Below are positions 35,396 through 46,043 of a stretch of DNA of 64,000 nucleotides, in pieces. The stretch comes from Amanita rubescens. Its lineage: Eukaryota; Basidiomycota; Agaricomycetes; Agaricales; Amanitaceae. The DNA lies in contig WION01000069.1 in NCBI GenBank assembly GCA_015039365.1, forward strand, positions 124,001 to 188,000, in the 5' to 3' direction. Within the stretch, counting starts at the first letter, position 1, and every line of letters begins with the position of its first letter. The notes under the pieces were generated by a model that was not told where the DNA came from, did no database searches, and was given only the letters and a program-made list of their open reading frames with translations. The position numbers and the translations under genes were made by a program.

Positions 35396-36694
35396 CTAGT
35401 TATAATAGTCATCATATGAAGAATCATCATAATTCTTCATGTCATAATCGTCAAAAGCCGCGAATTTGTCAAGCAGCTGATCATCATATGCCCCTTCAAT
35501 AAGGGGTTCTTCTTGCATGGGAGTTATTTCTTCTATTCTCCCGGTGGACGATCCTTGTACAAATGGTACAATGGAATGGTGGCCAAGAATGGCCGGTGCA
35601 GCAGTATACTGAGTTTGGTTTTGCCCAGTATAGGTCATGCCTGAAGTTACTTGATGAGCGTCTGCTTGTGCAGCTGCTCGGTTGGCCTTCGCTGTTTGGC
35701 GAAGTTGCCTATTACATTGCCAGTTATGGCCACGTGTTTGGTTGGTCATTTGACCCTGCCACTGCTGCTGTTGCTCCGGTAACCTCGGAGCATCACCAGC
35801 CTCCATTGCTGGTTGCTGGAATTGTGGTGTGTTTTGTGTAAAACCACCACGACCTCGTCCACGGCCACGGAATCCTCCGCGGCCTCGTCCACGTCCTCGC
35901 CCATGACCTTGCCAGGGTGCCTGCCCACCAATCCTTTGTTGCAGGTCACCGCGTGCCATTTGCGTGGTCATATGTGCGACATTTGAATGTCGCCTTCTCC
36001 ATTCCTCCCTGATTTGTATCACGACGTGCTGTACAGTAAGTCCAGCCGCCGGTGCAGTTGCCAAAACAGCTCCTACAAAATTATCCCAATGGTGTGGAAC
36101 ACCGCGGACAATTATCATCGCTTTTTGTTCTTCAGGTAGCGAGAAACCCTGTCCACCTAATCGCTCGAATTTGGCGATTATTTCATTAAGGGACTGTTCA
36201 GGGTCCCTTCTTTCATCAAGCTTCCAATCCAGGGCAGCCTGGAATTCGTTGAAGGTACCGGTTCGGCCGGTATCTCCATATCTTTGGCACAAGGCGACCC
36301 AGAGGACCCTTGCATTGAGGTAAGCCCCGGTATCATATATCTCCGCGATAGAATCGCTCAAACGGAGCATTATTGATCCCAGGGCTTTTTCGTTATCAGA
36401 GAGCCATTCTAAATACATGTCTCTCTGGTTTAGTAACGCTTGAATATTGGCCGGTATTGGGGCCAGCAAAGGCTCTGCATCTGGAGCTTCCGCTGGTAAT
36501 ACTGCATCGAAGTCATGTGCTTTGAGCATTGCCTGTTCGGTGGCGTTAAGATCCAGGGGTTGGATAAAGGAATCTCTCATGTATTTATAGATTCCTTTTA
36601 CTTGTAAGTAGGCCGTCATTTTGCGAGCCCACAAGCGGTAATTGTCACCCTTAAGTAAGGGGACAGTGGAGAGTGATGCGGAATCTTCGGACAT
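35396..36694 (-). CDS. Copia-2 gag
   Basis: The ORF of 432 codons starts at ATG 36694 (MSEDSASLSTVPLLKGDNYR), the usual copia Gag opening with the GDNYxLWxxKM motif. Residues about 60-230 are the UBN2-type gag fold (SIMLRLSDSIAEIYD, ERLGGQGFSLPEEQKAMII, PHHWDNFVGAVLA). Instead of a CCHC knuckle there is an RG-rich segment (GRGRGRGRGGFRGRGRGRGG), presumably the RNA-binding part. The C-terminus is acidic and Asp/Tyr-rich. The stop codon is supplied by the first bases of the inserted hAT element. Without it the frame continues into protease. The protein would build the cytoplasmic particle. Confidence 0.92.
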   Translation of the reverse strand: MSEDSASLSTVPLLKGDNYRLWARKMTAYLQVKGIYKYMRDSFIQPLDLNATEQAMLKAHDFDAVLPAEAPDAEPLLAPIPANIQALLNQRDMYLEWLSDNEKALGSIMLRLSDSIAEIYDTGAYLNARVLWVALCQRYGDTGRTGTFNEFQAALDWKLDERRDPEQSLNEIIAKFERLGGQGFSLPEEQKAMIIVRGVPHHWDNFVGAVLATAPAAGLTVQHVVIQIREEWRRRHSNVAHMTTQMARGDLQQRIGGQAPWQGHGRGRGRGRGGFRGRGRGRGGFTQNTPQFQQPAMEAGDAPRLPEQQQQWQGQMTNQTRGHNWQCNRQLRQTAKANRAAAQADAHQVTSGMTYTGQNQTQYTAAPAILGHHSIVPFVQGSSTGRIEEITPMQEEPLIEGAYDDQLLDKFAAFDDYDMKNYDDSSYDDYYN

Positions 36695-37194
36695 CTTTCT
36701 TTAGATAATGAAGATTGAGAGTGATGCGAGGAAAGTGGCAAGAAAGAGTTGTAAAAAGGTTCTACGGAACCTTTGTCGGATGATGATTTGATTTGGTTCA
36801 GCTAGTGAGCTGAACGAACTTGAACTGTGTTGCGAGAACGGTTCGACCTCGCTATAATCAGGTCCTCGATCTTTGATTAAAGATCTTCGGAACTGGATTT
36901 CATCGGTGTAACGAGCCGATTCCAGCTACGTTGGAACCGATCTCCAAATCCTTCCGAAGCTCCCCGAAGCACTCCGAGCCTATGCTCGATCCTGGAGGAT
37001 GATCGTTTGTGTTCGGATGCACGCACAGGCCTCGGACTTGGTGCAGGATTCATCACATGGTCACCTCGTGCCTCCGTAGTATATATACCATTGTGTACAT
37101 AGTTGTAGTTAGCGAATTATCACCCCATTACTGCTCCAAGTTCGATTCCTTTCGTTCCCTTCGTTCCTCGGTGCTTCGGACACCTTCCACTCGT
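36695..37194 (-). other. Copia-2 region between leader ORF and gag
   Basis: About 500 bp without a convincing ORF. On the minus strand it contains a GTATATATAC box at about 37079-37090, which could be a promoter, and a long C/T-rich tract further downstream. Whether it drives an internal transcript is unknown. Confidence 0.35.
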
Positions 37195-37665
37195 TCACCT
37201 TCGCATTCGGCACCCTCTCTGCCTCCGAGGCACCCCCAGGACTGACCTCCGAAGCCCCTTTGGCCGAACGCACTTCCGCATCGGCCTTCTTCTGATCGTT
37301 TCATCGGTTAGAGTGAAACCGGATCGAAATGTGTCAGTTTCAAGTCTGTACTGACAGTTTATCAGCGAAGTGTGTACACCTGCTGAATGATGAGCTCTTC
37401 CTGGTAGATAAACAGGAAGGGGAGTATCTGCGCGTGGGACGTAATAATCGTTTGGATCACGATCTAATTCGTCCTCAGAAGATGACGCAGATGGATATGT
37501 TGGAACTATCCGGTTAAATGGCCGGGTAGTTATGCGAGCTGAACTGCTTGCAAAGTTTGCAGTTAGCGATTCAAGTTCACTATCGGAAGATGAACTTGGA
37601 TATAGGTGGTTGAGCCTATTTATGTCTTCTGCTAATCTATTATATCTTCTAGCTCGACGGCTCAT
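37195..37665 (-). CDS. Copia-2 leader ORF, 156 codons, unknown
   Basis: This minus-strand ORF lies between the structured leader and gag. The product is Arg/Ser-rich and strongly basic at both ends, with an acidic Ser-rich middle (PSASSSEDELDRDPNDYY). It has no recognised domain. It may be a translated upstream ORF, a remnant of a longer gag N-terminus, or an unrelated capture. Nothing comparable is left in Copia-1, whose 5' end is missing. Confidence 0.4.
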   Translation of the reverse strand: MSRRARRYNRLAEDINRLNHLYPSSSSDSELESLTANFASSSARITTRPFNRIVPTYPSASSSEDELDRDPNDYYVPRADTPLPVYLPGRAHHSAGVHTSLINCQYRLETDTFRSGFTLTDETIRRRPMRKCVRPKGLRRSVLGVPRRQRGCRMRR

Positions 37666-37929
37666 AGGCTGGAGCGAAGATTTTATATCTAAATTGGAAC
37701 AATTAATGAGGTGTCATTACGGAAATGACAACAACCCATTTGTGCAGCTTATGAGCTACTCCAAGCATGGATATGCCTGGACACTACCACCTTGGACGTG
37801 TACCCATGTGTGTGAATGTGCTACCTGTAAGAGATGACATGCATATGGTCCTGGAACTGGGAGCGTGCAAAACGGCATTTCTCCCCTGGATCCCTTTGAA
37901 CGAGGGAGAACAGTTTGTTCCAGGAATAG

Positions 37930-38484
37930 AAATAGCTTCTGGTCCATAAACCCCCCAGACAGCTATGTAAGCACAACTGGTAAACAATATGAAGCTATCT
38001 AGATAGGATTGTGGGATCACCACAGAGCCTAAACTTAGAATGTTCCTTAGAACATTCCGACTAGAGGAGTCCCTAAGGGCGCATCCTCAATAGACTGCGT
38101 GTACCACCCCAAATGGGATGTCAGCATGTCCTTTATACTAGAATAGCTATATACGAGCCATATTGTATTTTAAAGCCTCTAAGGGGCTTATGATGTTATA
38201 TCATGCATTAATACCCCAATCACATCACAGAGGGCAAGTAAAACTCCGTGGGGGTCAAGGTTGCCATGCCAGCCTTGAGAAACGTAGGTAATACCCTTAT
38301 CCCTGGGTGTCTAGGAGATCCCCCTTAGCCCTAGGGTCCGGGCGCATGTCATTAGCTCTTATAGCAGGTGCAAGGGTTAGCTGTAATCAACGGTGCTACA
38401 GATCCACAGACCCGCACGATACTATACCTGTGTTCACACATCGCGTACGTCGTTGGCGATAGCGTCGACAAGCAATACCATGTC
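37930..38484 (-). ncRNA. structured 5' leader RNA of Copia-2
   Basis: A non-coding leader follows the 5' LTR and primer site. It aligns along its length with 52975-53558, while the adjoining LTRs have diverged beyond recognition. Three hairpins are preserved with compensatory changes (plus coordinates). 38038-38057: GAATGTTC pairs with GAACATTC. 38064-38088: GAGGA pairs with TCCTC around CCCTAAGGG. 38255-38278: TCAAGG pairs with CCTTGA around the loop TTGCCATGCCAG. A block of about 60 nt near 38300-38355 (CCCTGGGTGTCTAGGAGATC and onward) is almost identical in both copies. Likely roles are packaging, dimerisation or translation control. Which one is not shown by sequence. Confidence 0.65.
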
Positions 38485-38497
38485 GGGGCCCATAACC
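38485..38497 (-). promoter_or_regulatory. Copia-2 primer-binding site (initiator tRNA-Met anticodon arm)
   Basis: On the minus strand the bases directly after the 5' LTR are GGTTATGGGCCCC. Drosophila copia uses GGTTATGGGCCC, complementary to the anticodon arm of initiator tRNA-Met, so a half-tRNA primer is predicted. The plus strand reads CCCATAACC, containing the CAT anticodon. The third copia element has the variant GGTTATGAGCCCC at 53558-53570. Confidence 0.75.
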
Positions 38498-38895
38498 TGA
38501 CGAAAGGGAAACGCCCAGTAGCGCAGCGTCGAGGAGTTAAAGTGATAGCTTACCCGATGTGTTCTGTAGCAGACCACTCAGCTGAGAAGATGGTGGTAGG
38601 AGCTTGTTCCTATTCTACGGTACATGGCAGGTTTTTATATACTGTCTGTGTCCTAATAGGTAACAACATAAGTAAATATATGTAACTACATACGTCATAC
38701 TCATATATGGAAATATGGAGCTGCGCTGATGTCATGCGCAGCTATGGTGTCATATGGCGCCATCTGCAGTAGGGATGACGCAAGCGTACTAGAACCTTCT
38801 ACAAGGTTCTATCTATATATATATCCTGATCTGCTTAGTAAGCAGATAAGATAAGATTTCCTTGTTATCTTAGATTAGATAAGATAACTTCGTCA
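38498..38895 (-). repeat. Copia-2 5' LTR (398 bp)
   Basis: Partner of 27819-28224, with TGACGAA...TTCGTCA ends. It is followed by TTTCC (38896-38900), the target duplication, and then by the protease region of Copia-1. Confidence 0.95.
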
Positions 38896-40322
38896 TTTCC
38901 TACTAAAGGTAAAGTGATCGGATGCACCAGAGTCACACATCCATAGTGTATCTCCAGTACGCTTCTCAACACATTCTGGACAGGGACATGTTGGATGTAC
39001 TTTATCTTTAAACTTTTGTTTATTGACCGCTAAACATGTAAAAGGTTTCTTAAACATGTTACCAATATTATATGATCATTCAATCATAAGGGCACTATAA
39101 ATGGCATTTGTGTCACACAACTTATCTCTTACAAGGCAGTTTTCGTCTAAATTTTCTTTATAATTTATACTATCATATAGTACAGATTGTACAAAGAAGG
39201 AATTTATAGTACGACAATGATGTCCCAATTTAGGGAACACCATTTTCATTCCTGCCTCTATGAAGAGAAAGTTAGCCATTTCCAGCTTCTTAATGGTTTC
39301 ATACCATTGTTCGCCATTATCTTCATAGTAATAATCATCGTAATATAGTTCAGCTTCCTGATCTATGTATATCCATATTTTTATAATCGATATCATCCAA
39401 TGATATCCCCATTCCTCGATTCAATTTATAGGACGCGAAGTCCTGTTTGTCCTTGTCTTTACTAGAGCCCTGAACAAAGTCGGGCTCAGTGATGCTATAA
39501 GGCCCAATATGGGCGACGGTATGTGCAGAACCCATAGTATGTTCTGTGGCTTTGGCAGCCTTCTTCTTGGCTGCATCTGCCTTTCGGCGTTCTCGGTTCC
39601 TCTCCCAATTAGGACCTCTCTTTTGGCCCTCAATTTTACCCGGCCAATTTTGATTCGCCAGAGGAGCTGGTGGAGCCGATGTTTCAGCGCCTTGTGGAGG
39701 CCTAGAATAAGGCCTCCCCCCATGTCCACAACCTGATCCATGGCCACATCTGCGTCCACATCCACGTCCTCGACCACGTACTTGTTGCCATGGTTGCTGC
39801 TGTTGTTGCGACGTATTAGCTGTCACAGCAGATTCAGGGTGCCTTCGGCGCCACTCATTCTGGATTAAGGGAAGTATCCCTTGGATCATGAGATCTGATG
39901 GTTCTGTTGTGGCTAGAACCACAGCAGCAAAATTGTCCCAATGACTAGGGACAGCTGAAAGTACAATCATTGCCTGGACATTTGCAGGCAATGTAATTCT
40001 GCTTGATGCTAAGCGGTTTATTATGGTGAGGAGGTCGTTTAAGGATTGTGTGGGATCCTTCTTGTCTTGAAATTTCCAAGTAACGGCTAATTGGAAATCA
40101 TTATATATACCAGCAGACGTTGTCACGTCGTATTGTTCAGCTAAATTCTGCCATAAGACTTGGGTGGAATTAACGCTTTGATTGATCTGCTGTATTGTAG
40201 CAGAACATTTCATATTTATGGATCCGAGGATGCGATCATCCTCAATGACCCAATCATCAAAGGCCTTTTTTATTGCCCTTGCATCATCAATCATTTGTTG
40301 AGTGATGGCAGGTTGTGCCAGT
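38896..40322 (-). pseudogene. Copia-1 5' part: gag (truncated) to protease start
   Basis: On the minus strand from 40322 the frame enters mid-gag (LAQPAITQQMIDDARAIKK) and shows the UBN2-type fold and an RG-rich segment in which many Arg positions read Cys (GRGRGCGRRCGHGSGCGHGG). A frameshift lies near 39365 and a TGA at 39076-39078. It ends in the protease motif CDSGASDHFTFSRK exactly at the Copia-2 insertion. The first roughly 65-85 residues of gag and the 5' LTR are missing: the sequence stops at the MITE-A copy at 40323. Arg-to-Cys changes are what CGN-to-TGN transitions produce. Confidence 0.9.
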
Positions 40323-41097
40323 TAGTGATTGGAGGTTAAGTTATGTAACCGCAATTAACTGTAACTTAACTGAACCTAACTGCTCAACCAGTTAATTATC
40401 AGTTAAGGTTAGGCCCTTTCCCTAACCTTAACCGGACCGGTTATGACCGGTTAAATTGTGCAATCTTGTAGAGCAGGTCCTTAGCTTCATTTTGAGCCCT
40501 TATTCATGTAATTTGGCCCAGTGGTTCATGAGATATGAAGTATTTTGTGAAGGGATGTCAAATTATTGTGTTTCTCATTAGCAATGTGGTCCATGACATG
40601 CAAAAAGCAATATACAATTAGTTTCTCATGTTCAATCTGCTAGCTATTTCCCTCACCACACTCAGAAACATAGTTCTCTGGGATGCTGATGAGGAGCAAA
40701 GTTTTGCATGGCTGTCATGAGGCTCTAATTTATATGCAATTTTCATTATGTTTATCATTCTGTATTGGACAATATACTTCTGACATAGGCTGTTGGCATT
40801 TGGGACTTGTTTCTGACTTATATTGATCAGTTATGAGCATCATAGACAACATTGCTAATGGGAAACCAATTATCTTGACATCACTCACAAAACACTTCAT
40901 ATCTCATGAACCACTGGTCCAAATTACATGAATAGGGGCTTAAAATGATGCTAATAATCTGCTCTACCAGATTACATAAATCGGTTATAACCGGTCCAGT
41001 TAAGGTTAAGGAAATTCTGGGTCATCAGTTAATTGATCAGTTACAGTTAATCAATTTTGGGGCAATTAACCGGACTTAACCTAACCTCACAACACTA
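40323..41097 (-). mobile_element. hAT-type MITE-A copy 2 (775 bp)
   Basis: Inverted copy of 11568-12342, reading TAGTGATTGGAGGTTAAG ... CTCACAACACTA on the plus strand. The 8-bp flanks GTGCCAGT and TCCATGTC do not match. It joins two unrelated coding sequences, Copia-1 gag on the left and Gypsy-3 gag on the right, so this is a rearrangement point and not a simple insertion. Confidence 0.85.
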
Positions 41098-42494
41098 TCC
41101 ATGTCACCAAATTCCCAGCGAAGCATGTTGAACAAGGTATTAACTGTCTGATTTCCTGCCGGATTGGTGTTCGTAGGGTCCCTTATCGGGTATGGATGCA
41201 ACCTGTCTGATTCGTGGAGTCTCATATGGTGGACCACATTTTCTCTCCAGATTGCTGCCAATCCTTCTGTCATATGGTTTAGGGCCCAGGTTATTCTTTG
41301 GTGTTCCTCCGGGTAATCGGTTTCCCTTATGGTTAAGAATAACTGGCAATCCGTGAGGAATGCCTTGGTCTTTTCCATCGTTCCATCAAATGTTTCTGGG
41401 TCTCAGGCCGATGGTCTCGCCCTTTCTGGTCTCGGCGGTGGGGGTCTTGGTAGCACTGCTGCTAGTGCTTCAGCTAGAGCTTCTACATCGAAGGTTCCAT
41501 GGCCTGGCTCTATTGCTGCTACCTGCGTTTGTAGTTCTGCATTGCTAGCCGTTAGCGTGGTGATTTGCGCTTGCATGGCAGTTATTTGCGCCAAGAACCA
41601 GTCCACTGATCCTTCTGCTCCTATTGATACCCATTTAAGTGCTCTGCATCCCATATTCTCAATTGCTTTCCAAGGGGTGCAGTGCTGCGGTCTTTCATCC
41701 GGGTATACATGATACGTGCTGGGGTACTTCTGCGTTATTTCTGCTCCACAGTTGTTTCTCATTTCTTTTGGCAATTGCGCCAATTGTGCTGCCATTGGGT
41801 ATGCTGGCCAGTGGTAACCTTTATGGTATTCTTGTTTGATTAGTGCCATATAGCACCAACCAGGCAGCTGTTGTGCGTGGTCTACTGCCGACACCTTCAT
41901 GTAATCTTCTAGCATGGAGGTTTGGTTTGGGCCAGTTTTGATTGGAATCCAAATGTTGTTCATTCTGACACCTCCTGCTAACCATTTTTGGACTTTGGTT
42001 CTGGACCTGTCCTTCTTTATTTCCGATGGGAAGGGGGTCATCCACTTATGGAGTTCTTCCCTTTGTACTATCACGGCACATGACTTTTGTGCTTGGTAAA
42101 TTTTTCCTTCGCCTTCAGCCGGGATGCCTTCCATGGCCTTTCCTGAATAGGAATCTTCAGGGCTGGTTACCGCTCCCCCGGCCGACAGCCTTGATTCCAT
42201 AACTGTGGAGCCGCTCCTTTTGATGACTACCGGTTCTTTAGGGGGAATGATCGGCAATGGTTTGCCACAATTAAATTCCTCCTGTGCCCTGAAGGGTATT
42301 ACTTGTTTGACTTTTGAGCCCCTGAATGATTTTTTTGGTTTATGAACTTCACAGGCTTGGAATTCGCCGAGTTCATAATCTTCGTTATCCTCATCATAGC
42401 CTTCGATGGTCTCGACGAGCCAGCGTGCCCATCAATGGCATCTTGGGCCATCGCATTTGGTTTTCTTTAAATGTTCCCACCCTTCTACTACAAT
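41098..42494 (-). pseudogene. Gypsy-3 gag, C-terminal piece
   Basis: The minus-strand frame continues from the middle piece at 49461-49902 once the hAT element and one ACTACAAT are removed. It contains an unrecognised region of about 280 residues, a leucine/Gln-rich coiled-coil-like stretch (AQITAMQAQITTLTASNAEL), a Pro/Arg-rich hinge, and then the retrotransposon gag core (ETFDGTMEKTKAFLTDCQL, YPEEHQRITWALNHMTEG). It is cut by MITE-A after LRWEFGDMD. Internal stops are TGA at 42432-42434 and 41403-41405. The family differs from the gag of Gypsy-2, so a third gypsy lineage is represented. Its pol is not in the window. Confidence 0.8.
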
Positions 42495-43545
42495 TAGGGA
42501 TTGGCTCGGGTATACCCGTGGGTATCTACATGCGTACCCAGACCCGGACCCCATGACCTACCCGTACCCTTAGCCAGGGTATGGGTTTGGACGCGGGTAC
42601 AGAATAAGGTGACCCGTACCCATACCTGACCTCTTACCCGCACCCGTACCCGCACGGGTTGTACCCTGTTGATGTAAAAATAATGAACATATATTAACTA
42701 TAAGATTATGAGCTCGTAAACTAGTGGGAGTCTGGAAGATGATGAAAAGGGCTACTATCTAGTCAAGTACTATAGTATTCTCATCAGTAATGTGTTCTGG
42801 GATTGAGGTTACCTTTATTATGTCGTTGTTTTTAATTAGATTGAGTTGGCTCCAATGTCCGAGGCACAGAATAGCGGCCGTTGTATGGCTGGATAGTCTG
42901 GAACGTGTATGAGAAAGAAGTAGTCAGCCACGGCTAAAGAACTGCTCAACATCAATGGATGTTGCTAAAGATGACATTGGAAGAATTGATCACAATTCAG
43001 TGTTCACGGTATAAAATACTCACTTGGAATTGTTAAATAATCTAGTGCCATCTGCGAGAGCTTGGGATAGAGCGAGCAGCGCTCGTGCCACCAAGCAATA
43101 GCATTGTCTACATCTTCTACATCTAGCTTGAGATAGCAGTCAAGCTCAGAGGATGCGTCTGAGGATTTCGGGGCTGCAAGAGCTGGGAGATTGTCGAAGA
43201 TATTCTATATTCAATTTTAGAACAAATATAACAAGATCATAGGAAGAAAGCATACCTTGGATTTCTTGACAATTTTGGAGCCAGCTTGGGCATCATCAAG
43301 AATCTCAACATCGGAATCTGTATCACTCGTAGTATGGTTGTACGATCGTTCAAACTCATCGCGAACAAGAGTTTTGGCCACGTTGATCCACTCGTCCGAC
43401 CACCGCACACTTTGGAAGTAGGTGAGTTTGTGCCGGGGGTGTAACACTAATATATATAGCAGAATTGAGATCAGAAAACAACTCAGAATATCATAACTTA
43501 CCCATCGCAATCCGATAGACCTCCGAGCTATCGGTCAATTGATAC

Positions 43546-44356
43546 TAGTGTTGTGAGGTTAGGTTAAGTCCGGTTAATTGCCCCAAAATTGATTAACTGT
43601 AACTGATCAATTAACTGATGACCCAGAATTTCCTTAACCTTAACTGGACCGGTTATGACCGGTTATAACCGGTTATAACCGATTAAAATTATGTAATCTG
43701 GTAGAGCAGGTTATTAGCATCATTTTGAGCCCCTATTCATGTAATTTGGACCAGTGGTTCATGAGATATGAAGTGTTTTGTGAGTGATGTCAAGATGATT
43801 GGTTTCCCATTAGCAATGTTGTCTATGATGCTCATAACTGATCAATATAAGTCAGAAACAAGTCCCAAATGCCAACAGCCTAAGTCAGAAGTATATTGTC
43901 CAATACAGAATGATAAACATAATGAAAATTGCATACAAATTAGAGCCTCACAACAGCCATGCAAAACTTTGCTCCTCATCAGCATCCCAGAGAACTATGT
44001 TTCTGAGTGTGGTGAGGGAAATAGCTAGCAGATTGAACATGAGAAACTAATTGTATATTGCTTTTTGCATGTCATGGACCACATTGCTAATGAGAAACAC
44101 AATAATTTTGACATCCCTTCACAAAATACTTCATATCTCATGAACCACTGGGCCAAATTACATGAATAAGGGCTCAAAATGAAGCTAAGGACCAGCTCTA
44201 CAAGGTTGCACAATTTAACCGGTCATAACCAGTCATAACCGGTCCGGTTAAGGTTAGGGAAAGGGCCTAACCTTAACTGATAATTAACTGGTCGAGCAGT
44301 TAGGTTCAGTTAAGTTACGGTTAATTGCGGTTACATAACTTAACCTCCCATCACTA
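43546..44356 (+). mobile_element. hAT-type MITE-A copy 3 (811 bp)
   Basis: It starts TAGTGTTGTGAGGTTAGG and ends CCTCCCATCACTA, with flanks ATTGATAC (43538-43545) and ATTGATAG (44357-44364), a 7/8 match. Removing it and one flank restores the transposase reading NWYYQLTDSSEVYRIAM. This copy fixes the family as hAT-like with 8-bp duplications, whereas a glance at TA next to each end would suggest a TA-target element. Confidence 0.9.
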
Positions 44357-46043
44357 ATTGATAGTACCAGTTCAATGTTTTCTTAGCGATGGAGAGTCCA
44401 GCGCGTATTGCCGGATCTTTGGACTTGTTGAGAGAGCCCATTGTAAAAGCTTCATCGATGTGATCCATCGCAGGGATCACGCGGGCGAGGTTGGGCATAG
44501 GACGAGAGAAAAAAAGTGTCACATCCTTCAAAATCTGTCGTGATGGTGATGGAAGTGTAGCGGGTTGTGATAGACATGCAGGTGCAGCAGGGTTTGATTG
44601 TGGTGTAAAAGCGGCAGCGGCACAAGTCCAATGAAGGTGTGAGTCACACGCTGCGTGGATGCTGCATGTAAACGTACCTTCAAGTTATCATGCAGCTGCT
44701 CGGCAAGGTCCCATTCCTCGTCCATCAGCTCAAATCTCCGCAGCCCTAAATCCCGCCTCTGTGTGATCCTGTTGATGGCTGCGCGATGCCTCAAGCAATA
44801 ATCAAACATATTGTAAGTAGAGTTCCACCATGTTGCAACATCCCGTGGTATGATGGTCTCCTTACCGTTCATCTCCTTCAGGATTTGCTTCCACGCTGGT
44901 AACAGGATCGTCGTAGAATTGATGATCTTGAAGGAGACCTTTCGAAGCTGGCAAGAAAGAATAGGGGTTGAAGTAAGTCACACGAGGCTCAGGTACTAGT
45001 AGCACGCTCACCTTGACGAGAACGACCTTGAGAGGTCTTATCGTCTGTTCATGAAGCTCCTTCTCAACCTCGTCCATCTTTTCAACCTCATCAATGAATC
45101 CATCATCGTTATCGGAGGCTGTATCCTCATCATCAGATTCATCCCCTTTTGCGGCTTCGGAGCACACGTCTTCCATATCGGCTTCATCAGCAAGTTCCTG
45201 CTGCTCGTCATCGATGTCAACCTCACCGCCGTGCACATCAAACTGATGAATAAATGACTTGGCAACTAAATTGATGACGTGAAGGAAGCATCGTGTATTG
45301 CCTACTTCTCCTTCGAACCCAGGCACCAACTCAGCAAGCTCCCTGATCATGACATTGTTATTACTTGTGTTATCGCATGTCACTGCTAGAATCTTGTCTG
45401 TCAACTTGAATTCCTCAAGAACGGTTGCAAATGCCGTTGCGAGTTCGATGCTTGTATGGGACTGGAATCCGGTGAGCGATGAGTGATGCGACAGTGAACT
45501 GCGCTGACTTACTTGGGCAAGTTCGGCAATATCGAGTGGTAGCATTAACGGTGAGCCCTTGTGCTCCAGGTGGACCATGAATGCGACGAACGGCCGATGG
45601 TTTGGTGAAGTCCATCCATCGGTCAAAAAGCTAAGCTTTCCCTCATGTTCCTGTAGCATCTTGGCTAACCTCTCGCGCGTACGAGCATAGATAAGTCTGA
45701 CATCACGAGAAATTGTTTCAGGCAAGGGGATATAAATCTCAGGGCGGCCCGTTTTCATGAGGCACTGAAAGCCTCGATCCTTCACGATCTGAAAAGGCTG
45801 TAGATCTTTGCAAACCCAACGTACCATTTCCGCTCTTCCACCGTGACATCAATATTCGCTCAACAAAGTATGAAGACAGCTCATACCTTATTTCGGCCTT
45901 TGAGTGTTGCCGGTTAGAGTATGTAACAACCTTTTTTTGCTCAAATGCTGCTGTGATACTCCCATTTCGCAGAATATCCTTCACAATCTTATCACGGACC
46001 TCCTCAAGATTCTTCACGCTCTCAGCTGTGGTCAGGATGTCGG

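Larger units (their letters stand above)
33049..35398. mobile_element. hAT-type non-autonomous element (2.35 kb) in Copia-2
   Basis: Its termini are TAGTGTTTAAAAGTCCGG and the inverted form of TAGTGTTTTAAAGTCCGG. The flanks ATTATAAT (33041-33048) and GTTATAAT (35399-35406) match at 7 of 8 positions, as expected of an hAT target duplication. Subterminal regions are full of GGTTGCAACCGG/GACCGGTT motifs. No transposase is encoded. It splits the gag-pol frame of Copia-2 and contains a second element at 33371-34865. Confidence 0.88.
27819..38895 (-). mobile_element. Copia-2 retrotransposon (11.1 kb with nested insertions)
   Basis: LTRs at 27819-28224 and 38498-38895 share TGACGAA...TTCGTCA ends and are flanked by a perfect TTTCC duplication (27814-27818 and 38896-38900). 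The element is transcribed leftward, so the right LTR is the 5' LTR. Order on the minus strand: LTR, primer site, structured leader, small leader ORF, gag, inserted hAT elements, protease, integrase, RT, RNase H, LTR. It sits inside the protease region of Copia-1. Gag-pol has one small frameshift and a transposon insertion but no nonsense codons, so this is the youngest large element here. Confidence 0.96.

Noticed and set aside
37930..38484. Group I intron or HDV/hammerhead ribozyme in the copia leader
   Set aside because: I could not find the conserved catalytic core of any of these in either copy. The position and primer site fit a retroelement leader.
11568..44356. TA-target (Tc1/mariner-like) origin for MITE-A
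   Set aside because: All three copies have TA at both borders, but TA is part of the TAGTG...CACTA ends. Copy 3 shows an 8-bp duplication, which fits hAT.
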